A DNA stretch of 64,000 nt from Eopsaltria australis (taxonomy: Eukaryota; Chordata; Aves; Passeriformes; Petroicidae), in contig JAVTVJ010000984.1 in assembly GCA_034509425.1 (NCBI GenBank), positions 1-64,000 on the forward strand, written 5' to 3'. Below are positions 33,725 to 44,929 of the stretch, one piece after another. The position numbers were made by a program, and so were the translations under genes. Under the pieces are notes generated by a model that had not been told where the DNA came from, made no database searches, and worked only from the letters and a program-made list of their open reading frames with translations. How positions within the stretch are numbered: the first letter of the stretch is position 1; each line of letters opens with the position of its first letter.

Positions 33725-33928
33725 AATATTGAATCTAGTTCAATTAGTCTTAAACCGGTAGCAAGATGTAATACAAGGCTAGTCAGCTCCTGTTCTTCTT
33801 CAATACATTTAGTGCACAATGCTTTAGGAGGATATCCTCTGCAACAGTGAACTACTCAAATTTCTTGACAATATTTACATTTAAAAGATCTTCTGTAGTC
33901 AATTTATACAAACTTACTATCAGTCATG
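33725..33928 (-). other. Short cysteine-rich frame between protease and env
   Basis: The minus-strand ATG overlaps the protease stop (ATGA). The frame has three stops (one near the start, one mid-way, one terminal). Between them it encodes a Cys-rich segment (FKCKYCQEI then VVHCCRGYPPKALCTKC) followed by an acidic, leucine-rich helix. It lies where pol should begin and does not resemble reverse transcriptase. It may be an accessory frame or a deletion-junction remnant. Confidence 0.35.
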
Positions 33929-34223
33929 CCTCCTGCACAATCAAACTGATTTCTAGGATTACCATTAAATCTCTTCTTAATAAATTATAATCTGCCTCTT
34001 CTACTAATAGCATGTTACCTAGGCATATCTTAGTTTCTGACTCTATTTCAACATCTTTAATAACAGGGACTTTAAAGAGTTCCCCCTTAGCCCCTATCAC
34101 CACCACAGTTTCTTTACTTTTAACACACCCTGAGGGTAATTTCTGAACTGTACTCCGCTCAGCTCCAGAATCCACTAAAAACATTAGTTCTTGTTTTAAG
34201 GGTCCCAATTTCAGTTTTATCAA
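33924..34223 (-). pseudogene. Aspartic protease of endogenous retrovirus 2
   Basis: Follows gag in the same frame after a TAG. The active-site motif reads LVDSGAERS (DSG instead of DTG). The domain is near complete, ending at 33924 with no further pol. Confidence 0.7.
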
Positions 34224-34271
34224 GGGCTCTGTTGTTGTTATGGACCTTAAAGTAAGGAGCCCCTGACACCT

Positions 34272-35869
34272 CTAGTCTGCTTGAAAAATCTTTTCATCCC
34301 TTAGCCTCTTTTTGCAATCCCTCTTAAGATGTCCCTTCATTCTGCAGTAAAAACACTCTGGGGTATTCTTCTGGTTATCGGGGTATTGCCTCTGATGGGT
34401 GGGAGGTTTCTTCCACTGTCCCGCGTTTTGTGTCAAACTTACTGGGGTTTGGAATCGCTCCTGCTTCTGGGCTTCTCGAACTGCTGCTACTAATACTCTC
34501 GCCTGAGCTTTTTGTTTCTCCTTGTCCCTTCGCATGTATATGCGCTGGGCTTCTCTGAGGAGCTCCTGCAGCCCTTTCTCCTGCCAGTTATCTATTTTTT
34601 CTAATTTCTTCCGAATGTCCTCCCAGGATTTTGCCACAAACTGGGTTTTAAGTAATATCTCCCCTACTGGTGAGGTCGGGTCTGTCCCTGAATACATTTG
34701 TAAATTTCGCTTTAATCTTTCTAACCACTCGGTGGGTGTCTCATCTTTTCCTTGGCATTCCCCAAAAACCTTGCTCATATTCTGTCCCTTGGGTACTGCA
34801 TCCCTAACCCCTTGTATAACAATATTCCTGAGATCAATCATATTTCACCTCCCCTCCTCTGTTTGTGGGTCCCAACCCAGATCCTGATTAGGCCATTTCA
34901 GGCTTCCCGGGGTCCCTTGGGGGTTCCTCCGTTCCCAATCCCGTAGCCCAGCTTGTTTAATCATTTCCCGTTCCTCATGACTAAACAAGGACCTTAAAAT
35001 CGCCTTTATATCCTCAAATGAATATATGCTGGTTCCCAGAAATTCATCTAGCCGATCTGCCATGCCCAAGGGGTCATCCATTAGCTTTCCCATTTCCTTT
35101 TTAAATGCTCTCACATCTCCAGTGTTAATGGGTATATTTATATATCCAATAACCCCTGGGGCTGTTGGTACTTGTCTCAGTGGGAAGAGTTTAAGGCTTT
35201 CCTCATCGTCTTTACTGAGTTTGTCATTTAGTTTTTTAGTCTGTAGTCGTGTCCTGTTAGCCAAAGGGGAGTCAGTCACTTCAGTGGGAGCCGTCTCGTT
35301 TTCGTCTTTAATGTGTGTCAGAGGGGGATTGGTCAGGAGCTGAGGGTAAGCCCGTGGCACCGGAGCTGGCTCCGCTGCTGCGACTGCTGCTGCTGCAGCC
35401 ACCGCACCGTCCATAGGGGGTGCATCAGGTATTACAGGCTGGTGTCGAGGTATTGTATAGGGGGGAGGGAGATGGTCCGGGGGGTCCCAAGTCTCGTTTT
35501 TGGTCGCGGGGGACTTATGGGTTTTAACCGGGAGAAGTCCCACTCTAGCGTCCTCCCAGACTTTAGCATATTCCTTCTCCTCCTCCCTGCCTGAGCCCGC
35601 ATAGCTATTTAGGGCTCGGCAGGTCCATTTTTCAAAGGTGCCAAAAATGGGCCACATTAAGTGTTCTCTAATTTCCTTGCCTCCCCAAACTTCAATGCAG
35701 TAATACACCATTTTTCTTTGGGTTTTGTGTTAAGGCTCGAATAATCCCCCCAGTGTTCTAACAACCACCCCAAGGGGCTGTCCAGGGGAATTTCGGGTAT
35801 GCTCTGCTTGCTCCCTCTCGGGGGTTTTTCCCGGGATTTTCTCTGAGGCTTGCTCTTTCTCTGCCCCAT
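34272..35869 (-). pseudogene. Gag of endogenous retrovirus 2
   Basis: The start codon at 35869 opens MGQ, a myristoylation-type matrix start. The frame shifts by one base at about 35700, then runs from 35711 to an in-frame TGA at 34845-34847, and resumes in the same frame to the TAG ending at 34272. Content in order: matrix, a proline- and alanine-rich spacer with PPPY (late-domain type), capsid with a gammaretrovirus-like helix pattern, and a nucleocapsid with one CCHC knuckle (CFYCRMKGHLKRDC). Two breaks disable it. Confidence 0.8.
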
Positions 35870-36600
35870 GTTTCAGTCTTAGCTAGCTTGTCTTACCTTT
35901 TTCCTTCTTCAGCTGGGATCGGTACCGTTTACAATTCTACTATGATATCTTACCAGTTTATTGGCCCCGCGGAGAACCGTTCCAGGGGTTTTCCGCTGGT
36001 AACAGCTCTCTTTCCTAATGTCTTATCCTGGACTTACCTAGTCCGAGACCAGAAGGTTTACCAGTTCCTGAACTCTAAAAGAACGTACCCTCCCTTCTGG
36101 CCTTCCGTGATCGATCCCCCAAATTCCTCGGAAAATCGGGCTTGACGTGTGTGTAACCGGGGTTTCTGCGCAGCCCCCTCCTTTTTCGTATCTTTCGCTT
36201 CCCCCGCGACCGACCTCTTCCCTCACGGGAGAGAGGAACTGCGATCTTGGGGTCCGCACTCGCTTCGTGAAGATTTCACGTCTCACACACACACACACAC
36301 ACACGCTCGATCACACCTCGCCCAACCACGCAATACTTACGGTTCTTTTTCTTGCGTGGGCTCTTCGTGCACGTAGATTTTTATGAGCGAATAAATTAGC
36401 CACGGTTCTGGAGATCTCCCCGATCTTCCCTGAGTTCCCTGAGAGCTCTTTTTATCCTCCTTTTCGATACGTGGCAAAAATCTCGAGAATTGTGTTCGTT
36501 GATATGATTGGTCAGCAGGACTCCCCGCTCCGTCAGGCCGCTAAATTCAGCAGAGGCGCCTCCTGAGCGGGGACGGGGGAGCCAGCAGTCCCAGGGTCGT
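35870..36600 (-). other. Leader of endogenous retrovirus 2
   Basis: Untranslated region between primer-binding site and gag, expected to hold the packaging signal and splice donor; I cannot place either. It contains a (CA)n run at 36282-36304. Confidence 0.5.
36282..36304. repeat. (CA)n microsatellite
   Basis: Uninterrupted CA dinucleotides in the retroviral leader. Confidence 0.9.
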
Positions 36601-36618
36601 ATCACGTTGGGGTCACCA
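36601..36618 (-). other. Primer-binding site, tRNA-Trp type
   Basis: Minus strand TGGTGACCCCAACGTGAT directly inside the 5' LTR. It matches the tRNA-Trp site used by avian leukosis-type viruses except for one G-to-A change at a CpG. Confidence 0.75.
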
Positions 36619-36621
36619 AAT

Positions 36622-37253
36622 TGTTATAAATAAATAGGCCTAATTTATAGTAAAACAAATATAAAATTTATTTTGTGTCCGAGAGTTCGAACACGCAATG
36701 CCACGATCGAAAAGGGAGACAGTGCCAAGCCCGGGGTTGGCACTGGGTGAACGTAGATCTGACCTCTATCGCATCAGACCTCCCTCCGTTCACGCTGACA
36801 GCTTCCAACGGCCGGTTTATATACAGTTCTGACCGAGAAGTCTGGATTTGGGACATTATTTCTGTCACTCAGCATATTCATGAAGCATGCTATTCATGAA
36901 GGTGAGGTGGACAAAAACGCATCCTGTGCTTGATGCAATTTTCATGATCTGGAGGTGTTATCTGATGGATCGTGATGGTCCTTATCTCAGTCCGGTCTGG
37001 TCGTTAGCACCTGGACGGGGTGGGAGATCCTCTGGAGATGGTTGATCAATTTGGTTATCATCTTTGCCAGGAAACTCTTGGCGTGCCGTTGTCCTCTGTA
37101 GTACTATTTTTGAGATGTAAATTGGTTCCCGGGCGAGTGCCACTACCCTTTTCCTGTGTGCTCTCCAGCTGGTCACCACTAAAAAATCTCTTTTATTTAT
37201 TTCATTTTGATATAACATTTTCGGGCACGAATTTCCCCCCTTTATTTCAAACA
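36622..37253 (-). repeat. 5' LTR of endogenous retrovirus 2
   Basis: TG...CA ends; minus-strand TATAAA near 36816-36821 and AATAAA at 36667-36672 give the promoter-then-poly(A) order of an LTR. Confidence 0.85.
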
Positions 37254-37550
37254 TTTCCCTGCCCTGGAAACCGGGGATGCAAAAGATCTGGATCAGCTGG
37301 CAATTTCTAAGGCTAAAAAGATGCTGAAAAACATCCCAATCCTCAGTATTTTTCTCTTCCTCCTCTTTTCCATCATTCTTTTTCTTCCCCCATGGATTTC
37401 TCCTGCTGCTTCTTGCCTTAACCATATTCTTGTATACTCCTCTTCAGCCAATCCTTTCCCAGCACACCAACACCAACCATCCCCTGTTGTCTGTCGAGAC
37501 CCCTTCTTGAGTTCCCTTATTGCCCCCCTGGGTGTCCATGTCCTTAATTA
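37254..37550. repeat. Inverted copy of 57470-57785
   Basis: Immediately outside the 5' LTR, the reverse complement of the segment that precedes unit C. In unit C this segment leads into the retroviral relic; here it abuts retrovirus 2. Confidence 0.75.
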
Positions 37551-38129
37551 GCTCTGGCAGAATGTGCAAAGTACCTCAACATTCTCCCAAGGGACCCTTC
37601 AGAAATATTTTAGGATCATCATCCCTTTTACTGGGACCCCTTCCCGGCTTTCCTTTGCCACCCTCCATGGGTGCCCTGCCATTTTTACTCCCTGAAGGTC
37701 CCACTGTAGTCACTGATGAGATTTTCAGTGCTCCCTCCCTGTGGACTCTTCACAGACCCCCCTGATCTCTCACCCGTCTGTCTCCTGGTCACTCTCGGGT
37801 ACCCAATCAATGCCCAGTGCTGGCCGCCACCAAAGGGAGCCGATCACCCAAACTGGGTGAGGCACCTTCAGTTGCACTCGCTGCCCACCGGCCCTGGAGG
37901 GTGGGAGGAATTCCTGAGAAGCCCCCAGGTTGTGTGGAAAAATTCACATCGCCAGAGTTTCTGTCCACAAAAGAGCCAGAGGAGTCCTGTGAAAGTAACT
38001 CAGCTCATGAACAATGGGAGAGGCCATGGGGCATTTCCTGTGGAGTCTCTTCATTTGTTGGAGGATGCCTCCTTTTCATCCCAATTTTCCTGGCCCCATC
38101 TCCCTCTTCCTTTGTCCATTGGCTGTGGT
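37551..38129. other. No gene recognised
   Basis: Unique-looking sequence. Around 37980-38040 it resembles, inverted, 10420-10500 near repeat R copy 1, so it is part of the same duplicated block. No coding exon seen. Confidence 0.4.
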
Positions 38130-38370
38130 ACTTGAAAGGTACAGAATTACTGATTCACCTGCTACATGTCCCCTTCTAATCTTCACGCCCCTCCCCTTTG
38201 TATCTTTGCTCCTTTCTCTGGGTTCAGGAATTTAACATGGCCTTGTTTGAGCAACATTCCATGTCAGTTGGTCACATTCTTGGGAAGGGCTCCTCCCTTT
38301 ACTCTCTTGCTGTCCCATCCATCAGTCTCTGGCCTTATCTACAGGTCTGCTTGTAAAGAGCCATCCCTCT
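38130..38370. repeat. Interspersed repeat family R, copy 3 (inverted, diverged)
   Basis: Shares the ttcaggaatttaacatggcc and tctctggcctta parts of the reverse-complement family R core but is the most diverged copy. Confidence 0.5.
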
Positions 38371-39282
38371 TACTCCTTTCAGTAGCCCTCCCAGCCCTGG
38401 TGGCATCTCACCCTCTGCATCCTGCAGGTGAGCAGGGAGGAGGAGCTGGCCCCAAATATCTTCAGGGATTCATGAGTGCTTTTCTGGATGCAGATGTGGA
38501 TCTCCCCCAAAATATTCTGGGGAGCAGGGAGGCTCTGTTGCTTTTTCTTTTTTTGGGAGGGATGTTTGGGTGTTGCAGGACTCCAATGCTGACCCGCAAA
38601 TTCCCCTTGAGGAATACTGGGTGGCCGCTACGAGGGGTTTTTTTGGGGGGTTCCAGTGGTGGCTGCCAGCAGAGCCCCATTGGTGGGCAGGGGGATGCAG
38701 GAACCCCCTCCCCCTGCAATGGGGGTTTGTGTTCCTGGCTCAGGCTCCAGTACCACGTGGTGGTCAGCAGTACGGGGAGGGGGGGAACATGGCCCCAGGA
38801 GTGCAGGGATGGGGGAACCCCCAGAGCCCCAGAGTTGGCAGAATGGAGAGAGACAATACTGAGGGACTCCCAGCAGTCTGGAAACTTGGGAGCCTTGGGA
38901 TACTTGGAGAGTGAAAAGAGGAGGCAGGAGAGGGGGTACCCCTGACAACCACAGCAGGGACCTCACTGAAGGGTGGACTGGGAGAGAGGGGAACCCTGAA
39001 TGGGGTGACCCCTGGATTCCCAGAACCCCCAGCAGCATTGAGAGGGTGGACCCCCAACACATGTGAGACCCCCAGCAGCCCAGACACAGGGGAGGCCCCG
39101 GAATTAAGACGCGGAGAGACCAGATTTGTTTGTGTTAAATCTTGGTGTTTTGGTGGTTTTTATGGACACAGGATGCCCAGAGACTTCTAGGCATGGACAT
39201 GGGCAGGAGGAACCCACAAGCCAGTGCACTAACACCTTGTTCTACCCCAAACCAGGATTTGTCATTACCAAGCCTGGGGTGG
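38371..39282 (+). other. Upstream exon and intron of zinc-finger d
   Basis: A non-coding exon ends at 38427 with donor GTGAGC, in the same setting as zinc-fingers b and c. The G-rich intron follows, and an acceptor (ccaaaccag) ends at 39254. Confidence 0.45.
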
Positions 39283-40349
<1,067 letters not shown>

Positions 40350-40689
40350 GGGAAGCCCTGTGAGTGCCTCGAGTGCAGGAAGAGCTTCGTGTGCTGCTCC
40401 AGCTCCAACCCCCATGGGAGGATCTGCATTGGATGATCCCCAGTGACCCATCTTGGGCAGAGCCCTGGTGATCCCCGTTCTGTGTGATCCATGTTTGGAT
40501 CCAGTGTATTGGGTTTGTGTGGCCAGATTTTGGTATCAGGGGGCTCCAGGGGTGCCTTTGGTGAGCAGCTTCCAGAAGGTTCCCCCATGTCCAGCTCCTG
40601 TTCTGTCCCACCCCTGAAGGCCAGGGCAGCTCAGGTCCTTGTTAATGGATCCCCTGGGACAGATTAGAGTGAATCAACAGTGATTGATC

Positions 40690-41480
40690 TGTGCTTATAA
40701 CTCTGTAGGCTTTATTTTAGAACCATTTGGTTGCTTTTTAAAGGGGGTTTGGAGCACTTTTGGTTCCCATCTCCAGTCATATCGAAGTCATAGAAGTAAC
40801 ACTTAGGACAATGTAGAAGGAAAAAGAAAGAAAGGAGAAGATGAGAAAGATACACAGTCACCAGCCCTGGATCCAGCAACAAAACTTTTGGTGTTAATGG
40901 TTATGTTGTCCCTTTCCTTGGTCTAAGTGATGGTCCCAGGCTGGATCCCTGGGAGCTGGAGAAGCCTTGGAAGCTCCAAGTTCTGTGGGTTAATACAGGT
41001 TGAGGTTTGGGTGAACACCCAGGTACCTCCCCTGGGGAAGTTTTACACTGTCTGATGTCCCACTGTGGATGCCGGGGCACTTTGCGGGGGTCTGATGGTT
41101 CATGGCCCCTTGTAAGACGTGGCCCTGCCTGTGCCGGCAGCGCAGCTGAGCCAGGTATGGCCCATGGGAAGGGATGGAAAGCTGCAGGGCTGGGTGTGAA
41201 TGTCCCGGGCCTTCGGCAGGGGAGTTTCCAGAGGTGAGGCAGTTGTGTAAGGGAGGGCATTGCCCTGGTGCAAAGGCCTGTCCCAGCTGGCAGCATCTGC
41301 TTGTGCTGGGCCTCTGCCCTTCCCTGGCTCCCAGCGTGGCTCGTCCCCTGCGGGGCTGGGTGTTCACCCCCTGTGGCCCTGGGCGCTTCCTGTGCCCATG
41401 GCCAGCAAAGCCCCCGCTGCTTTTGCCAATGGCCACTGCTTTGAGCCATTGACCCCCAACATTTCAGTCCCTCACATCTC
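40690..41480 (-). mobile_element. Probable solo LTR, second copy
   Basis: Resembles 4270-5131 in order and wording, for example gcactttg(c/g)ggggtctg and the end ttcagtc(cc/tc)t. AATAAA lies on the minus strand near 40712. Boundaries are not exact and no duplication was found. Confidence 0.4.
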
Positions 41481-42021
41481 TGTACCCCAGAAGCCGTGAG
41501 GGATCGGTGGTGCCTCAAAACAACTCCATCCCATTGGAAATGGCTCAATTGCACCACAAAACTCAATCTGACCTGAAAATTTTGGGGTATCCCCTGTGCC
41601 CAAGTTGCTCCCAGATGTAGATGTTCCTGTTCATGAATTTGACCCAGCTGTTGTCATCAAGGAAGTGACTCTGTGGTCCTGGAGGTTTTTGGGTTTTTTT
41701 TGGCTCTGTGCCATTTTGGGGTACATTTACCAGCCAAGTACCCTCAGAGTGGAGTGACACGGAAGGGACACACGGTGGTTCCCATTCTCGATCCATTTAG
41801 GGGCCTGTGCAGCCCCCCCTCTCACAGACCCCATCAAATCCCTCCCCACCGCCCCCCTATGCATGAGCCTGGGTTGATCTGGGAAGCCTTACTGGGAACA
41901 CTGGGAGCAGCTGGGTGGGGGCAGAGTTTCAGCACGACCCCCCCAAAATCAGCTCAGGGATGGAGTGGGGAGGTCTGGACCAGGTCTCAGGCCTCAGGGA
42001 GGGGCTGTGGTCGCTGGCGGC
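41481..42021 (-). other. Likely 3' flank of class II beta gene
   Basis: Downstream of the candidate tail exon; no poly(A) hexamer is obvious on the minus strand. No other gene seen. Confidence 0.4.
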
Positions 42022-42130
42022 TCAGGAGCTCTTTGGGCAGAGCAAAGGGAGTTACACTGGGCTGGGGGCCCTGGAGGGAGCACACACGCTCCGGGGGAGG
42101 GGGGACACGACCCCCGCAACCCCCCCTCAC

Positions 42131-42237
42131 CTTCTTGTGCAGGTAGAAGCTGAGCCCCAGCACCAGGAAGATGAAGCCCAACACAAAGCCCCCGATCCCC
42201 GTCAGCATCTTGCTGCACGCAGTGTCCAGTGGCATCT
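42131..42237 (-). CDS. MHCIIB: Class II beta transmembrane exon
   Basis: 107 bases, open, with the usual MLTGIGGFVLGFIFLVLGLS span; acceptor ccccccag, donor GTGAGG. Confidence 0.85.
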
Positions 42238-42831
42238 CTGGGGGGTCCGTAAGGGTCAGGACCCCCCAAAACCACTCATAGACACCCCAAGCGCCTCCAA
42301 GCACTCTCCCAGTCTCTTCCAGCCTAACCAGGACCCCCTGAAACCTCCTCCCCGACCCTTCCCTTTCTTCCCAAGACCTACCAGAGTTCCTCCTGTCCCT
42401 CTCAGGATCCCACAGCTCCCTCCCAGTTTCCCCCCTCCCTCCCAGAACCCCAAACCTTCTCACCGTCCCTTCCCAGCCCCACCAAGACTCACCAAGACCC
42501 CTCCCAGTATCTTCCCAGCACAAACAACCTCATTCCAATCCCCGCTTGCTCATCCCCGATCTCCTTCCAGCCCATCCAGGCTCACTCAAACTCCATCCCA
42601 GTTCCAGCCTGCAGCCCCAGACTCCCTCCCAGTGCCCCCCAGGATCCCCGGAGCCCCATCCCACCCTTCCCAGCATCCTTCAAACCCTTTCTCAGCCCTT
42701 CCAGGCCCCCGAGCCGCTCTCCCAGTTTAACCCAGGCTCTCTCAAACTCCCTCCCAATAACCCCCAGCGCATCCCAATCCCCCTCCCAGCCTACCAAGTC
42801 CTTCCCCCGGCCCTGTGGGGCTGGGCTGTAC

Positions 42832-43115
42832 CCCAGTGCGGGCTCAGGGGGTGCTCCAGGCTGACGTGCTCCACCTGGCAGCTGCAGGTGACCCTGCTCT
42901 CAGAGGAGGGGTTTCCAGCAGCAGCAGGAGCTGGTAGGTCCAGTCCCCACTGGGGACAATGTCGGTGGCCACCATTTGGCCCGAGAGCTCCTGCTGGCCC
43001 TGGAACCAGCTCAGCGGGATGTCGGCAGGGTAGAAATCCATCACGGAGCAGAGCAGGCGGCCGGGGCCGGGCTGGGAGCTTGAGGGCATCAGCGAGATGG
43101 ACACGCTGGGGAGCA
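42832..43115 (-). pseudogene. MHCIIB: Class II beta2 (Ig) exon, plus two bases
   Basis: Ig-domain exon with RLLCSVMDFYPADI in one frame and CQVEHVSLEHPL in another. The shift lies at about 42895-42905. Acceptor ctcttccag, donor GTACAG. Confidence 0.85.
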
Positions 43116-43720
43116 CTGGAAGAGAGCAGGTACACACTGGGATCTCTAGGAGGCCACTGGGAGAGACTGGGGAGGAGTGGTGTAGCATTGAGAGGGACTG
43201 GGAATGTACTGGGAGGAACTGGAGTGGCACTGGGAGATTGGCGGTGTGGGTCCGGACGTAGAAGGACTTCAAGAGGAATTGGAGTGGAAGGGGAATGGTC
43301 TATGAGCGAGTGGTAGGGACTGGGGAGTGGCACTGGGAGCGACTTTTGAGGCACCGGGAAGGGTTGTAGGGACACTGGGAGGGCCTGGTGTGGCACTGGG
43401 AGGGACTGGGAATGAAGTGCGCGGCACTGGGAGGCCGAGTCCGGCGCGGGGCACGGGGCGCTGCGGGTCTGCCTGGCAACAGAGGAGTCATCAAAGACAC
43501 GCGCTGTGATTGGCTGAGAGACGTCAGCTCCACGCCTGGTTGAGCTGGACATGCGGAGAGCCACTGGGATGGACTGGGAGCAACTGAGGGGGGCAGGAGT
43601 CCCCGGGGATGGGCACAAGGAGGGCACAGGGCTCGGGGGCGATTCCCAGGGAGGTTTTGAGAGCCTCCAGGGTCACTGCCAGGGCAGGGCCCGAGGGGAC
43701 ACGCTCTGATCTACGCTCAC
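43116..43720. repeat. Class II beta intron 2 with ACTGGGA repeats
   Basis: Short version of the minisatellite at 3.4-5.8 kb, plus the X-Y box module at 43471-43516. Confidence 0.7.
43471..43516 (+). promoter_or_regulatory. X-Y box module inside class II intron 2
   Basis: Plus strand: X-box-like cctggcaacag, X2-like gagtcatc, then Y box gtgattggct after the usual helical spacing. RFX, CREB and NF-Y bind such modules in MHC promoters. It points away from the host gene, which is on the minus strand. A close relative is at 57101-57146. Confidence 0.6.
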
Positions 43721-43990
43721 CGCAGCGCTCCACGCTGAACGGGGCATCAAGCACATAGTTGGGCCGGCAGTAATCGTCCACCAAAGTCCGCACGTACTCC
43801 AGTGTTCCCGGTTTGTTGTTCCAGCACCGCGCCTGTTTCACCCCATAGGGGGTGTCCCCCACAAAAACCCCCACATCGCTGTCAAAGTGCACGAGCTGCT
43901 CCCGGTTGTGGATGTGCCTCTGCACGTACCTCACCTTCTCCGTGCCGTTAATGAAGTGACCCTCGTGCTTTACCAGAAACTGGAAGACCC
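43721..43990 (-). CDS. MHCIIB: Class II beta1 (peptide-binding) exon
   Basis: 270 bases, the normal length, fully open; acceptor cactcag, donor GTGAGC. The first disulfide cysteine is replaced by Gly; DDYCRPNY keeps the second. Confidence 0.9.
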
Positions 43991-44485
43991 CTGAGTGTTC
44001 ATGACACAGGTCAGGGGTTCCCCCCACAGCAGCCCACAGCACCCCCCAGCAAGGCCAGAGCTCCGGGGGCCACCCCGGATCCCCACTCCGGTCCCCCTGT
44101 GCCCCACGGCCGCCACGGGACTCTCCTGCCCGCGTTCCACTTCCTCTTTTCCACCCTTCTCCCCATTTCCCCCTTCCACATCCTCTCCCCTCCCACCTCC
44201 AGCCACTCCCCAGTTCACCTTTGGGGTCCTATTTCCCGCTTTTCCCCTTTACCACAATTTCACTCCCAATGCCCTAAGCCCAAGCCCCCTCCCTCTCAGT
44301 GTTGGGGTTCCACCTTCCCCTTTTCCCCACTTTCCCACCCCCTCCTCACCTTCCCCCGGTATTCAGCTCCTCGCCCTCTTTCTTTGGGTGTCCCCTGTTC
44401 CTCTCACTCAATTTAGGTGTCCCACCGTCCCCTTTTCCCCCTCCTTCCCCCCTGTCTCACCGCGTCCTGCACACCCCCCGCTCAC

Positions 44486-44569
44486 CCGAGAGCTCCGCGC
44501 CTGCAGCCGGGGGGCTCCCAGCACCACCAGTGCCACCAGTACGGCCCCAGCTGCCGCCACACGCCCCAT
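44486..44569 (-). pseudogene. MHCIIB: Class II beta leader exon, one base short
   Basis: MGRVAAAGAVLVALVVLGA leader followed by a C6 run where one more C would restore the usual frame; donor GTGAGC. Read as written, exon 2 hits a stop within seven codons. Confidence 0.85.
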
Positions 44570-44629
44570 GGCCAGCGCCGGGCAGGAGCCGCCAGCCCCA
44601 AAGCGGCCGCGCTGCACTGGGAGCACCAG

Positions 44630-44688
44630 TCCGGACCAGTGCGGGGTCAGCAGCGCCGCGCGCTCCGATTGGCTGAGGGCACTTTTGG
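44630..44688 (+). promoter_or_regulatory. Proximal Y-box-type element at class II start
   Basis: ggggtcagcagcgcc followed by ctccgattggctgag on the plus strand, about 100 bases from the leader ATG. It resembles the 3' half of the other X-Y modules. On the gene's own strand it presents CCAAT. Confidence 0.5.
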
Positions 44689-44711
44689 GGACTCCCTTTT
44701 CCAGAGGCACT

Positions 44712-44756
44712 ACCCAGCAACTCATGAGTCAGAAACACTCAGCGCTCTGATTGGCT
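44712..44756 (+). promoter_or_regulatory. X-Y box module upstream of class II gene
   Basis: acccagcaactcatgagtca (X1 and X2-like), then ctctgattggct (Y box) after about 15 bases. A possible S box lies further left. The module is oriented toward higher coordinates, opposite to the class II gene it adjoins. Confidence 0.65.
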
Positions 44757-44929
44757 TAATCGCCACACAGCTACTTTTTCATTGGCTGAGGAGTTTCAGG
44801 GGCGCTGCAGCCCCGGCGTTGTGTGAGGGTTTTTGGGGAGGGGAAACCTTGGGGTGCTGGGCAGGTGGGAGCTCGGCTGTGCCCAGAAATGTGTCCCCAG
44901 GCACGCGGGATCTCAGGGGTGCCCACGGC

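Larger units (their letters stand above)
30689..37253 (-). mobile_element. Endogenous retrovirus 2, two LTRs, pol missing
   Basis: Oriented on the minus strand: 5' LTR 36622-37253, primer-binding site 36601-36618, leader, gag 34272-35869, protease 33924-34223, a short cysteine-rich frame, env about 31500-33640, polypurine tract 31379-31394, 3' LTR 30689-31378. Gag and protease share one frame separated by TAG, as in gammaretroviruses. There is no reverse transcriptase, RNase H or integrase between protease and env. Frames contain stops and a frameshift, so it cannot be autonomous. The two LTRs differ visibly throughout, and no target-site duplication flanks the element. Confidence 0.85.
42022..44569 (-). 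pseudogene. MHCIIB: MHC class II beta gene with two frameshifts
   Basis: Complete exon order on the minus strand: leader exon 44486-44569, beta1 43721-43990, beta2 43115-42832, transmembrane 42131-42237, and a small tail exon (AGC TCC TGA) near 42022-42030. The product would pair with an alpha chain and present peptides on the cell surface. Beta1 is open and keeps the N-glycosylation site (NGT), but the conserved first cysteine of its disulfide (usually xECxFING) reads HEGHFING. The leader exon is 84 bases, one short of the phase-correct 85, inside a run of six C. Beta2 is 284 bases, two more than the usual 282, breaking the frame before the second Ig cysteine. As written it cannot encode a full chain. 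Two small indels could also be assembly errors, but the lost cysteine argues for real decay. Confidence 0.85.

Noticed and set aside
35888..36145. Plus-strand frame in the retroviral leader
   Set aside because: Lies antisense in the untranslated leader of retrovirus 2 and has no similarity.
42546..43316. 256-codon plus-strand frame across class II exon 3
   Set aside because: Antisense to the beta2 exon and intron repeats; Pro/Ser-rich translation of a minisatellite.
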